From Nissolia schottii (lineage: Eukaryota; Streptophyta; Magnoliopsida; Fabales; Fabaceae): a stretch of 64,000 nucleotides of DNA. The notes under the pieces are model-generated. The model was not told where the DNA came from, searched no databases, and saw nothing but the letters and a program-made list of their open reading frames with translations. Location of the stretch: assembly GCA_003254905.1 (NCBI GenBank), contig QANU01042043.1, positions 62,001 through 126,000 of the forward strand, read 5' to 3'. Within the stretch, counting starts at the first letter, position 1, and each line of letters starts with the position of its first letter. The position numbers and the translations under genes were made by a program. This document shows, in pieces, positions 36,710-48,579 of the stretch.

Positions 36710-37382
36710 TAGATTCGTCGCCGACAGCTATCCTTTGTTTCCTCTGATAATGAACTAGAGATTAACGATCGGTGTTAAATAGAGACATGACCCTTTACCT
36801 TTGGGGCCACCCAATCATAAGCGTCAAGGGCTTGCCCTCATCCCTGGAATTGCCATTAGCACTCTCTGGGACTAGACCGAATAGTTTCACCATGGCGCCG
36901 AGGAAATAAGAAGATAAACTTAGAAAGTCAAAGAAAATCTCTCTAAACTGAGCAAGGTTGTAGAAAGGCACAAAGGAGGCTAGAAAGTCTATTCGTTCCC
37001 TTGCATCTCTATTTAAACTATTCCCTTTTGGAGATCCCGTGTAAGGTCAACGGTTGTAAAGTAAGCCAACCATACAGACACAAAGCATCCACCACACGCG
37101 AGATCTATGGTTGGGTTTTTCCCATTCCTCGAACACTTCACCCAATTTTTCCACATGCCTCACCATCATTACAAGCCGTTACGTCTCATAAATGCACCTC
37201 AAAGGTCGTGCGTAGGGGGAGGTACACGGACACCACACATCTTGTTGCTGCAAATTCCTGGGCTCAAATCCCAAAGTAAAAAAAGCTCGGGTCCAGTTAT
37301 AAAGAAGTCGGCAACAAGGCTGAGGAGTAGAACCACGGGTGACCAGATTAGAAGAGACTCAAGCTTGTACTGTCCGCAACAA

Positions 37383-37870
37383 TGACGGCCGAGCTTGGGG
37401 ATTGTGTATCGGTTTTACCCAATGAATAGGCTCAAGTCCAATAAATAGGCCTGAGCTAGAGAGACCGGCCCACTACGAGAAACTTAACTCAAAAATGGCT
37501 CAAACAACGTGGGTTCAAAAGGCGAAGCTGAACGGTTAGAAGAAAGTGGAACTGAACGAAGTGGTCAAAGATGAAGCTCGGAGGATCCCTCGAAGCTCGA
37601 GAGATCCCCCTATACTCAGAGCGAATATTCCCCCCAAAATCGATCAATACGGGAGAACCCTAACCTACTCGATTATAAAGAGAGAGAGGCAAGGTCAATC
37701 AGAGGTATGTTCCAAATCCCCAAGCTCAAAACTCTTTAAGACCCGTTCTTACTTAAGCATCGAAGTAGCTTGCAGGTCCACCCTCCGGGCGTCTCACGAC
37801 AAGGATGGAGCCAATTGGAGTAGAAGGAACGTTGGAGGCACGTGAGCACGTGGTTGTAGAATCACAGGAT
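37383..37870 (+). repeat. Possible 3' LTR of the gypsy remnant
   Basis: The stretch starts TGACGGCC, contains a TATA-like element (attataaagagagagag, about 37670), and ends near a CA at about 37866, where composition drops to AT-rich host DNA. Without a recognisable 5' copy or target duplication the borders are tentative. Confidence 0.35.
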
Positions 37871-37930
37871 GGAACAATATCAAATATCATTATAAAATTA
37901 TATTAAATTGATATAACAAGATCACATTAA

Positions 37931-38110
37931 TTAAAAATGGGAATACCTAACAATTTCCCCAAAGGCAATGGTTAAGGAGTTTAAAGTAGAAATATTACAT
38001 TGAAATTTTGAGTTTTTGAAGTTTTTAATACATTGAATGTATTGGAAACACTCAAATCTTTCCATTTTAAACTTCTTAACAAGTGCCCTAGCAAATCCCA
38101 TTAAAAATTG
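37931..38110. mobile_element. MITE with central palindrome, same family as in EDS1 intron 2
   Basis: Inverted ends read 'aaatgggaatacctaac' on the left and, complemented, 'taatgggatttgctag' on the right. Both arms then carry 'gttaag.agtttaaa'. The centre holds the near-perfect palindrome aatacattgaatgtatt (38028-38044). The same plan recurs at 44954-45135. Confidence 0.55.
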
Positions 38111-41100
38111 ATATACGGAATCTATAGGTGTTTTTATGTTATTTATGATTTATGGAATTTATATGTTTTTAAAGTTATTAGCTTATTAGAGTTTATAAGG
38201 AGAGTTAATTATGATTTGTATGATTTTGGTGTAAGGATTATGGTTAAGTTATTTTGTTAATTTATAGCTTAATGTTATTATATTAAGTATTTTGTTTATG
38301 GTATATATTTATATATCATTTTGTGTTTCAGAATCGTACAATTCTATAGGATTAATGATTCACGGTTCAAAAATTAACCTCACAATTTGAATCAGATTTG
38401 AATCACAATTTGACAACCTTGTGCAAAATTACAAATTTAATATGGAGTTTTCTGCATGTTTCCATTTCTTGACAAATCAGATATTTGTCATGGTTAAAGC
38501 TGGATCCTTTTTTGCTCTTTCCTAGTACATGTAAGGGTCTCCTTGATTTACTTCTTTTAATGTGAATTGGCATGGTAAACACAGCTTAATTTACATTTTA
38601 CAGTACTTGTGACATTTGAACATGGTTTTTGTTCCTTGTGGATTCTCTTCTAGGAGCCAGGATTCTTGTAGTAAGTTTAATTTGCAGGCTCGTCAATAGA
38701 ATTTTTCGAGTTTATCAAGGTATGGGAGTATCTTTATGCCTTTGCTGTATCCTCCTTATATAAGTTCAGTTCAGATCCTGTCAATGAAAATCAGTCACAA
38801 ACATATAGTCACCCTTACCCTCACTATTTGTGTGCATGAGTGTTTGTTCTTGTGCTTATAAAAATACTACCCCATGGTCCTGTTAGAGAAAAAAGTGTTT
38901 GAACAAAATAGAAGAAACACTCATTGTGTTATGTGCATAACTTTTTGACTCATTATACGCTGATGTAACTACGAAAAACTAGACATTATATAATTTTCCT
39001 CTCTTCTAGGGAAGCTGCATTTGTAAATATTCAGATAGTATTTTGTTTGATAGATCAGTAGTTTACTTGTAGGAAACTGGATGATAATTAAGAATATACA
39101 TATCGGTATATCACTCTAGTCTGGTTGAACCATTTTTTTTTACCTTGTTTGTACCATTAGACAAAGTGATTCAATTATCTAAATCTGAAAGAAATATCAT
39201 TTCAGTTAAATTTAATTCTTTTCATTGTATTGGCATATGTGGCAATTTTTGGTTGGGGTGAGAGGGGGAATTAACTAGGACGATAATTCCATATTTTATT
39301 CCGGTCTCTTTGATTGATAATCATACTGTGGTCATATTCACTACTTGGTAATGTTTATACTTGGCAGTTGTCAATTTTTTTGGATATCTATCCTGCATTT
39401 ACTAGTTTGGGGTTTCCTGTAGCATTGGCAGTGGAACTGATTTCATGAAAGGTACCATATGGTTCTTTGCATTGTGGTTATGGGTTGCATAGTTTATACT
39501 TGGTTCAAGCTCCTGGAAGGCTTATTTTTTAACAGGCATTTTGTTGAGCAGCATATATAACCTTTTACCAACGAGGAAAAATCAGCTAGAATTTTGATTT
39601 AATTCAGCTAAATTCAAGTGCGGTTGTTGATAAGATAAAGTGGTAGGCACTGCTCATCCATCCAGGAGTTAACAAGAACCTCAACAGTTGTGTTTGCTCT
39701 AACTCCCCAATGAAAAAATGAATTGTTATTTCTCTTTCAATTATTGAGTAAAGGTCTTCTGTTGTCGTTTTTGACTAATTGGATGGTTGATAAACAGATG
39801 ATGGCTATTGCTTTGAGTCTTTCAGATGTGAAACTAAGTCATATACACCAACTTTTATCAAATTGGTATGCTAGCATAAATCCCCTTACACATGGTGGGT
39901 TTGTCACTTTACTAAAGTTTTGCTGATATTTTGAAAATCAAGATGACGTGCGGAAATCCATTGGGGACAGATAAATATTAGGTCAGAACAGAACTGTACT
40001 GTTGATTTATTCTGTGTGATAACAATTGCTGAACGTGGGTATTCATGTAACTTCGAAAGCAGAAATTACCTTGGGCAGAGGGCAGTTAGGAGTGAAAATA
40101 TATGCAAGAAAGCTAACTCTTAGGAACCGTAATTGGATGTACACTCCATTGAATAAGTCAGATATCAGAACTCCAAAAATTGTTGACCTTAATTCATGTG
40201 TAAAGGAATGGCATGGATCTTTATCTGCTAAGTTGTGCATGATGTACACAATGTGCAATCAATGGAACCCTGTCGGTTTATTATTTACTGTATGAGTTAT
40301 TCTTGCATATCTTCTTCCTGTATTATGATGATGAATGTAGAGTTTGGTGTTTTTTATAGGTGGTTATTTTGCTTCTGAGAATTTACTAGATCTTTTACAC
40401 TTTAATCACTTTAGTCTTTTGAAATGGGAAAATGAGGGAGATTTAGCTAAGCTGCTCCGTGTATGCCTGGTTTCTAGTGTATGCATGCAGTTACAGATAA
40501 GTGTTTTTTAGTTGATGATTATGCCCGGCCAATTTCATCTTTTGTAGTGTCTGCGTCATTAGCTATGTCATTTCTCTACTTAATATTCAGTTCGTCAGTT
40601 GTTTCATTCAAGGAGAATGAAGCACTTTGCTGTCGATCATATGGCAGTGTTTTTGGTTTGATTTATTCGGTAGCCCCATGACAGTTAATGCAGTTTATAT
40701 GTCGGAATCTAGGTTCTGTGCGGCCAGGCATATGTTTAACAATCTGTTAATTATTATTATTTTTTCTTCTTTGTATTGTCAGTTTTGGTGTTGAGCAGTT
40801 TAAATCTCCAATTTCTCTTAAGTTCGTATTTCTTTATCATGTGTTGCGTCCAAATGGAGATTATGGATGTGGAACTTGTTATAATGAGGTATTAAGTTAG
40901 TAAGTGTATTAGTCGTGACAAGTAATAAGTGAGTTCTTTTGGGACTTGGATTGTCATATTCATGAAGATTGGGTAATTACATTATTCTACAACGTAGGGG
41001 TGCGTAATTAGGTTGTTTTTTTTTGAAATTTTTGGGTTAATTGCAAATTAAATGAAACAAGAAATTAAATAAAGAAAATTGAAAAAATGAAAGCTGCATA

Positions 41101-41775
41101 TAAATGTTTTTGAGAATTAGATGAGAAGAATGTCAAGGCAGTAGACTTTCACTCTCCTTTCGTTAATTACTATCTTTATCCAATTATGAATTTATTGATA
41201 ATTTATGGTCTGAGTTAGTAGTTACTAGCCTCTCTTGAGGTTAAGTAACTCACTTAAGGTTGGCCTCTTAATCCCTTAGTAAGGTTTAAACTTATTCTAA
41301 GGGTTATAAGCCTTAGTTACTGGGCTTTCATATGACCACACAAGTTGTGTAAATTGTTTTAGTGTTTAGCTCCACTTATGGTTTGCTAAACCTAGCCCTA
41401 TCTCGCATTCTTTCTTGAGTCTCTGAGGATATCAACTACACATATGGTGATCAAGTATACTTATAGTTCAACAAGCATAGAAGAGCAAACGTAAATTGAA
41501 CAAACTATAATTGGAAAAAGAGTAAAACATTATGAAATAAATGGTAGAGTTTTTATCCATGCCCTAACTAGAGGGACTTAGTTCATGTTAAAAAGGAATT
41601 ACAAACAATGAGAAGAAAGAGTAGAAGAAGAGATACATAGGTAGAATAGAGAAGTGAGACGAATTCTCTATTGATCACGGAGATCAATGGAATTTTTGGT
41701 GTTCTTTTAGCGCTTCTAGGGTTGCCTCATCTTTCAAAATTGCTTCCTTAGTGTCCCGGAGTTGAGGTAATTACT
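38111..41775. other. 3.6 kb without a recognisable gene or repeat
   Basis: T-rich DNA resembling intron or UTR sequence. Several frames of 60-90 codons (for example 40026-40295 +) have no domain I recognise and no splice-linked partners I could join. It may be the remains of an interrupted gene, a non-coding transcript, or plain intergenic DNA. Confidence 0.4.
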
Positions 41776-43870
41776 AGTGTTATGGTTATATGATATTACA
41801 TATATTTTATATATTTTATACCTGAATAGTGTTACTAATAAATGCTCAAAAAATCAAATTTTTGCCACTAACAAGCAAGCAAGTTTCTTTACAAAAAAAA
41901 GACACAAATAAAAAATTTTAATAGTCTTATTAGCTTTATGTTAAGTCTATTAAAATTTTAATAATTTCGTTAATCATCATGTCACCCCTTCCACGTAGGC
42001 ATCCTTTCATATGTGAGGTTGACACCTTAATCACGTGTCTTATTAGATTTATGTTAATCATATTAAAATTTGAATAGCTCCGTTAACCGTCACGTTACTT
42101 CCTTCCATGTAAGCATCCTTTGATGTGTGAAAATCACAACACACACGTGGCAAGTATACCATGTCGCCAAGTAATAAAAGTATCAGTCTTTTAAAACTAA
42201 AGTATCGTTCCCACGAGGATGGTCATGATTAATGATGCAACGAAGAAGTATAACTCAAGAGTTGAATTACAAAAAGAGGGGTTTGTACAACTGAATTACA
42301 TTAAATGACAACAATTTCAAAGAACACATTTAAGCAAGTAGGATTTAAGTCAAAGGTTAAGGCGATTGGGATTCCGATTTCACCACTAATTTTCCCCCTA
42401 ATTCAAGTTTCTTTGTTATTCAAATTGTTTCCGAAGGACAACCTAAATTCCTATTCTAATGCAAGTCTCTCTCGAGATTGTGCATACCTCCTATGAACGA
42501 CCCGATTAACCAATCTCTTAAAATTAATCTAGTTCGCCTAGGGATTAGAGTTTTGTGAATCTTTGGTAGCGTGTGAGGCTAAGAGTTACACCGCCTTCTA
42601 TTCTAATATCTAAGATATAGCTAAGTGAGGATCATTCTCTCATTACCACCTAGGTTTCTTTTCTCAAAGTTCCCCTAAGTTTACTAACAATTCATTAACG
42701 GCCAGTTAACAAAAAAGCATTAAGCATAGAGAAGATCAATTCACAACATACACAATTGAATGACGAAATTAGAATTAGAAGAAAATATTAGGGTTACATC
42801 ATCCTCCTAATCAAAAATAGAATTAGTTCATGATAGAGAAACAGAAATCAACAACCACTAATGAAAAGATAGAAGAATACATAGAAGATATGAACTTTGG
42901 CGTTGAATCGCGAACAAAATCGGTCTTCTTCCATAGCGTTCTTGACTCCTAGTGCGTTTTCTCTCTTTCTCTCCACCTTGATGACGACAAAAGTGATTAA
43001 AAGTGGTGTGAAAACTGAGTGAATGTGGAATGAATTCGGAATGAATCATTATTTTTCCCTCTGATTTGATTTAACCTAAGTGTCACGTGTTTTGGGCTTC
43101 TGCGATGATGTCTCGTGCGAGACACCCTTCTAGAATGCCAATTTTTGCTCTCTATTTGCTTCAACTGGCGCGAGACACTTGATGCCCCTTAGGTCTCGCG
43201 CGAGATGGTCCACTGACTCATAATTGACTCATTTTCTTGCATTTTGGGCCCTGAAATACTCAAACAAACATCAAACATATAAAAGATAAAAAGATAATTA
43301 AATCCTAATAAACATGCCTCAAATTGACTGGATGCTAAAATATTCTAACTAAAATTATATAAAAAGTAAACAAAGATAACTCTTGTTGGAGAGTTATCAT
43401 CCTTTCATGTGTGAGATTGACACCTTAACCACTAGGCTACTAGTGTTATTGTTATATGATGTTACATATATTTTATACCTGAATGTTGTTACTAATAAAT
43501 GACTCAAAAAAATCTAACGGTTAACGGAGCGTCATGACACATTAACCATCACGTCAATAAACATTGTTAGTCAAACGGATAAAAGGAATAACAAGACTGA
43601 TTTTTTCAATTGAGAGGGACGAAATTGGCCCAAAAATATTTGGGAAAGACTAAGATGGAGATTCATGTGTCTCGCTTGCCTACGTGGAAGAGGGTGATGT
43701 GGCAGTTAATGTCTACATCATTTCATTAACCACCACATCATCAACCCCCATTAGTGAAATAAACAAAGGACTAACATGTCTGATTTTTTGAATTTAAAGG
43801 TACGAAATTGTTTGAAAAATTTGGGAGAGAATAAGTTGACTGAAATTGAAATCTAGAGAAACTAAGTAAG
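41776..43870. repeat. Older repeat block interrupted by element C
   Basis: A segment beginning 'tagtgttatggttatatgat' and containing 'tttatacctgaat.gt.gttactaataaatg' occurs at about 41778-41855 and again at 43440-43503. A unit of about 110 bp ('cttattagntttatgttaa' to 'catcctttnat') is tandemly repeated at about 41926-42127. Element C (42128-43399) sits inside the block. Confidence 0.55.
42128..43399. mobile_element. Element C: 1.27-kb LTR-like element with CTCGCGCGAG-type palindromes
   Basis: It starts TGAAAATCAC and ends GTTATCA, so TG...CA. 'tcctttgatg' flanks the left end and 'tcctttcatg' the right, a possible 10-bp target duplication with one mismatch. A header reads 'ggcaagtatacc' and 'tcgttcccacgagg'. 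A GC-rich segment at 43109-43210 carries gtgcgagac, gcgcgagaca and ctcgcgcgagat. The right end holds a hairpin, gataactc/gagttatc. There are no coding frames. It could be a solo LTR or a non-autonomous element; I do not recognise a named family. Confidence 0.45.
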
Positions 43871-44029
43871 GGTTTTTCCATCTATTAAAGAAAACTTGGG
43901 AATCTTAAATATTGGAAATACAAGAAATTATATAATACATCAGCTTGACAATACATAGCAAAAACCATCCTAGATTTGAACCTTTATTTTGAGTGGAAAT
44001 ATAGATCAGTACTACTTTTTTTTTTCTCT

Positions 44030-47000
44030 TCATAAAATGAGACTAGGGATGCAGGACGTTGCCTTGTGATCCTTAGGTAGAGTTTCCCACCACTTTACAA
44101 AGGTAGGATCCTTTAAGAACACATCTTTGGTTATTTCCCCATTGTCAATCCATTTCTTTATGTCTTGTTCCAATTGTAGAACCCTTTGTTTGACATCTTC
44201 AAATGGCTTATGGTTACTAGTCCAGCTGCATAGCTCTTCCACCTCAGCCCAGAAGTTGGATTCTGAGATAGCACCTTTTGGCATCCTATTGGCATGCTCC
44301 ACCCACCTTTGAGTGTACCGATACCTCTTTGGCCTGGCCTTGATCATGTAAGGTCCTGTATCCTCATGCTTCAGATGCCGGTAATAGTTGGCAATGTCTA
44401 GAGGCTCCACAAGGCGGCGGAAGCTGGTTCCAAGCTTGATCCAATCAGGTTTCCCTTCGAACTCGTCCGGCAGTTCGTACCTTTTCAGCATTTCAATGAT
44501 CTCATCCCACACCCCTGCCAGCACAAGCCTTTGCACATTTGCTTGGAAATCCCTCGCATCCTTTTGCACCTTGAAGGCATCATAGTAACCCTTTAGCATC
44601 TCACATGTTGCCTTGTATTCTTCCATGTTTTTCATGCTTGGCAGAGCTTTCTCCTGAACCTCCTTTCTGATTTTGTCCTCATTTCGGAGCTTCTGTTTCT
44701 GCAACTCCCCGGCTGCTCTAAGGCACAGTCTAGCTCTTGTTTTCTGAAATTAGAGCCAAAAAATCAGTCACATATATTAGGTAAATGTTGCAGTCTAATT
44801 TTATGCTTGAAATATGTGTCATAGTGATTCAACGAAAATTTATGTTGGACATCAACTTTTTAACACGACCCTCTTCTTTTATCGTACTTTGATCAGCTAT
44901 GTAAAGATTCACATAAAAACACAACAGTGTTTTTATTCTTGAAATATAAGTTGTTATAATTGGGATTTTGCTAACAAGTGCCTTAAAGACAAGTGTTAAG
45001 AGATCAATAAAGGAAAGTTTTGAAGTCTCCAATACATTCAATGTACTGGAATTCTAAAACTCTTATCTTCTGAATGAAAACTTGCCTTTTGATGATTCCT
45101 TAACAAGTGCTGCAAACCAAAATCCTTATAATTATATAGCAAAAGAAGAAACTAAATTACCAGTCCAAGACCATCCAATGCCGTGCTAATATTGCTATTA
45201 GAACCATGAGCAGACAAGGGAATCTCCTCTAGTTTATCTAAGCACACCACATTCTGCATTTCCAAGCTTTCCTGCAATTCAGCTTCGTAGCTCAGATGCT
45301 GCAGCATGCTTCTGTTGGCAACATCAGAAACCTCCGACAAATCACTCGCTTGAGAAGTGTGGAACAAGAGTTGCAAGACAGCGTCCGAGTTCCTTACCAC
45401 GACCAACTGTCCGTTTCCGGAGCAGAAGACAAAGGTTCCAAAGGGCCTATAAGGGCTCAAGTCAACAAAATTGGTCACTGTCTCCAGCAACAAGTTTGTA
45501 CTGCCCATGAGGTTACAAGCAGCGTGGCTTGTAACAGTTGCCGCATTCCTCATCACAGTTGAGTAAAACTCAGAACTTCTTATCGGATCAAGGGTAAGGG
45601 TAGAATGTTTTGTCTTTGAGGCAAAGAATTGAAGAATTGTGCCAAACATGTGCTCAATTGAAGAGAAAGGGGATAGCAAAACCCTTGGCACCACGTCAAA
45701 TCTCAAAACAAAATGTATGAAATAGCGAGACCAATTTTCTCTCCTTGCAGCGTGTGAGATTATGTGATTACCAACTAAGGGAGAACCAAAAGTGACACAA
45801 AAGGGAGGCTTGTGGTTATGGGTTTTGCTAGGGTTGATGTACTCTTCCAAGGACCAAAATGTTGCAAGAATGGCCACAGAAGCACCTGAAGAGTGCCCTG
45901 CAAACACTATCTGCTTCCCTTCTGTTATGGCCCGTTTCACCTAAAGATTTTATATGCAATATTTGCTTTAGAGCATTGCTACACACGTAGCCAGAAAACT
46001 ATTACAAGAATCTTTGACAGAAATCATGGTGACTTTAGATAAAATAAAGCGGTACAACTTAGTCATAATTTCAACATATAAGGTCTGGCAAAAGTTCTTG
46101 AATACTTTTTTTCGGTTTAATAAAAAATATAAACTATAGGATAACTGAAACTACTAGAAAAACTGGAGAAAAAATAGTTTTAAACCTTCACTTTAGTTCT
46201 TAAGACTGGCAACGCCAGTGATGTTAATCCGCAAGTTATGGAGATACAGTCCGTGGTTCTTGAAGTTTGCAAAAGTCGGTTGAGTTAGCCCATCAATATC
46301 NTATAGGATAACTGAAACTACTAGAAAAACTGGAGAAAAAATAGTTTTAAACCTTCACTTTAGTTCTTAAGACTGGCAACGCCAGTGATGTTAATCCGCA
46401 AGTTATGGAAATACAGTCCGTGGTTCTTGAAGTTTGCAAAAGTCGGTTGAGTTAGCCCATCAATATCGGTCAAGCTAGTCCCTCTCGTATTAATTTGGTT
46501 GGTCTAGTTTTGATAACTTTAGGGACGATGCATTTCCATAACATGACTACTAACATAACTAGTGCTCCCAGAGACTAAAGTGAAGGTTTAATCATTTACA
46601 AAAAAACTAAATCAGTTATCGATACTGTGACAGCCTTAGTCACCCTACAGATTTTGATGCACACCATATTTGCTTTAATAAAAAAATAATTAACCAAATG
46701 TATAAACCATAGGATAACTAAAAATACCAAACAGTGTGTTTATAAAAACTAATTCAGTTCCAATTTGCCAGTTTTACATCACATACCTCAGCTTTAAGCG
46801 GTGAATTGCTTAGGACAGATTCGAATCTCTTCTGGAAGGCTTCGTTGACCGAAGCAGCTTCATCATTGCCAACGCTTCTAAGTGATGGGAACTGCGCGAG
46901 GTTTATCTTGGTTGCCCCGCAAGGCTTGCTAACAAACCAATCGGAGACAGCCCACGACGCAGGGAAAGCAATAATGATAACAGTTTCTGAAGAACCTTTG

Positions 47001-47122
47001 ATCTTTTCGGTAACATAAGGCTTTTCCGGTGACTTGTCAGATTTGAAGGCCAAGGAGCATGCTTTCTTGATGACATCTTCTTTTAATCCTATGTTATCTC
47101 CGAGGGATTCTCCTCCAGCCAT
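44030..47122 (-). CDS. EDS1: EDS1 lipase-like immune regulator
   Basis: Three exons on the minus strand join in frame to 609 aa: 47122-46787, 45940-45161 and 44743-44030. Arabidopsis EDS1 has 623 aa and a similar sequence. The N-terminal half is an alpha/beta-hydrolase (class-3 lipase-like) fold. It has the nucleophile elbow GHSSG (S129), D194 in RFDVVPR and H327 before LSYE, so the Ser-Asp-His triad positions are kept. The C-terminal EP domain (exon 3) is helical and includes 'IANYYRHLKHEDTGPYM', 'RPKRYRYTQRW' and 'FVKWWETLP'. EDS1 forms exclusive heterodimers with PAD4 or SAG101. The EP-domain cavity binds small molecules made by TIR-domain immune receptors and relays their signal to helper NLRs, in nucleus and cytoplasm. 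Known EDS1 function does not need lipase activity. The gene appears intact; both introns contain MITE-like sequence. Confidence 0.95.
44954..45135. mobile_element. MITE in EDS1 intron 2
   Basis: Inverted ends read 'ataattgggattttgctaac' then 'aagtgccttaa' and, complemented, 'ataaggattttggtttgcag' then 'cacttgttaagg'. The centre has 'caatacattcaatgtactgg', matching the palindrome at 38028-38044. It fills about half of the intron 44744-45160 and leaves the splice sites untouched. Confidence 0.55.
46135..46467. repeat. 166-bp direct duplication around a single N in EDS1 intron 1
   Basis: 46135-46300 and 46302-46467 are identical except for one base (gagatacag versus gaaatacag). They are separated by exactly one N (46301). 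This is the signature of two overlapping contig ends or two alleles joined without merging. The real intron is probably about 167 bp shorter. Confidence 0.85.
46346..46592. mobile_element. MITE-like inverted repeat in EDS1 intron 1
   Basis: The left arm 'taaaccttcactttagttct' and the complement of the right arm 'taaaccttcactttagtctc' are inverted across about 240 bp. Its left half is also present in the duplicated segment before the N. It encodes nothing. Confidence 0.5.
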
Positions 47123-47196
47123 GTTTTCTGTTGTGCTGATCTCTCTTCTTAGTTCAAGAATCTGCAGTTGGCTTCAGGAAGGCTTGGCGTGTCTTC

Positions 47197-47204
47197 TTTT
47201 TATA
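47197..47204 (-). promoter_or_regulatory. Putative EDS1 TATA box
   Basis: On the minus strand this reads TATAAAAA, 75-82 bases upstream of the EDS1 ATG. That would put the transcript start near 47170 and give a 5' leader of about 50 bases. Confidence 0.5.
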
Positions 47205-47336
47205 GGGGATGGATGGAAGAAGTGAGGTCGTGGAATTGGTGAATTGAAGAAGGGAAAGGCTATATTCGTTGATTGAGAAAGTGTCGGTTAGTTTCCGTGG
47301 AAATGGAATCACATTGCTAAACTGACGAAGACCTCA

Positions 47337-47343
47337 GGTCAAA
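47337..47343 (-). promoter_or_regulatory. Putative W-box upstream of EDS1
   Basis: The minus strand reads TTTGACC, containing the WRKY core TTGAC followed by C, about 215 bases upstream of the EDS1 ATG. WRKY control of immune genes is well known; use of this site is inference. Confidence 0.35.
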
Positions 47344-47344
47344 G

Positions 47345-48200
47345 CCTTTAACGTGATTGGGGGGTTCAGAAATATGTTTTATTTATTTATCTGTCCAATC
47401 AAACTAAAGCTATCGAGCACGTAAAAAAAAAAAAAAAACCAAAAAGCAAACTAAAGCTATCGAAGCTGCAAAGAACTTGCTTAACAGAGAGTCCGGTTAA
47501 GCAAAAAGAGTTTGTCCTTTTTACCTAGATGTTAAAGGTTTGATCCTTAATTTTAAATGAGTCAAAACGACTTTGTTTGCTAATAGGTAGGTTTAAAGTC
47601 TGGCGTTAAAATAAACATAGAGAACCTTTTTGTTATCCAAAAGTTTGTTGTTGTCGATGTCTTTGCATTTTGTCATGTTAGGCTATAGGTACTTGAGATA
47701 GTCAAATAATGTGAAAATGAGATAAGTTTAACAATGACACGTCACTCGTTAACGTCTACGTTGACAATTTTTGTTAGGTATTTTAATTGAGAAATTAACG
47801 TATTCTACATTTGAGTTTAGTAATGACTAATTTAACCAAAAGTTCTTTAGAGAAATTAATTTGTCAAATTTAAAATTGTAGAAGAACTAATTTCGCTGCA
47901 AATATTTTAGAAGAACAAATTTAGTGGCATGAAGTTCTGGAGGGACTTAGTTAAAAATTTTACTCTTTGGTAGAGATATACTTTTTAGTATGAACATAAT
48001 ATTCGTACTTTTTTTTCCTTATGGTTTTTATTAAGCACGAATTACCTCAATACTATAGATTATTATTATTGGACAAAGCATTGGTAATTGACATTGAAAG
48101 CATATTGGACAAAGCAAGTTCATTGTATTTGACATTCATTTGGCGTTCTTTTTGTGTTTAAACATAAAACACTTTGGTAATTGGAGGAAACAACTCCATT
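47345..48200. other. EDS1 upstream intergenic DNA
   Basis: No gene is visible. It includes a poly-A tract at about 47423-47438 and AT-rich unique-looking sequence up to the copia remnants. Confidence 0.5.
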
Positions 48201-48545
48201 AGCATGGCCTGGGATATGACAGTGTTATATTGATCATTTATACCTCTCACGAACCTAACAGCATAATCGTTGTATTTATATTCACATAAAGGAGCTAGCA
48301 TACACTAACGCAATGGTATCCACAAGAACACGGGGAATGGGATGAAAGTTATCTAAATCTTCCCAAATTTGTTTCAATTGAGTAAAATAAGAAGAAATTG
48401 TCATGTCACCTTGATTGAATGCATACAACTCTTCTTGCAAATTAGCGATTGTGAATTAATCGCCTTGAAAGTATCATTGCTTCAAACCTTTCCAAAGCTC
48501 AAAACCATTGTCAATCCACAAAAATCATTGTCAATCCACAGAATG
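48200..48545 (-). pseudogene. Copia gag fragment related to the young element
   Basis: Read on the minus strand, 48340-48500 gives QEELYAFNQGDMTISSYFTQ followed by LKQIWED. This is the same gag segment as in the intact copia element (about 56135-56230) but diverged and out of its normal position. It abuts the older copia at a short repeated 'tcattgtcaatccaca' (about 48508-48541), so it is a chimeric junction. Confidence 0.55.
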
Positions 48546-48579
48546 CTCTAGTAAATTTCATGGATGAGGGAGTTTTCGA

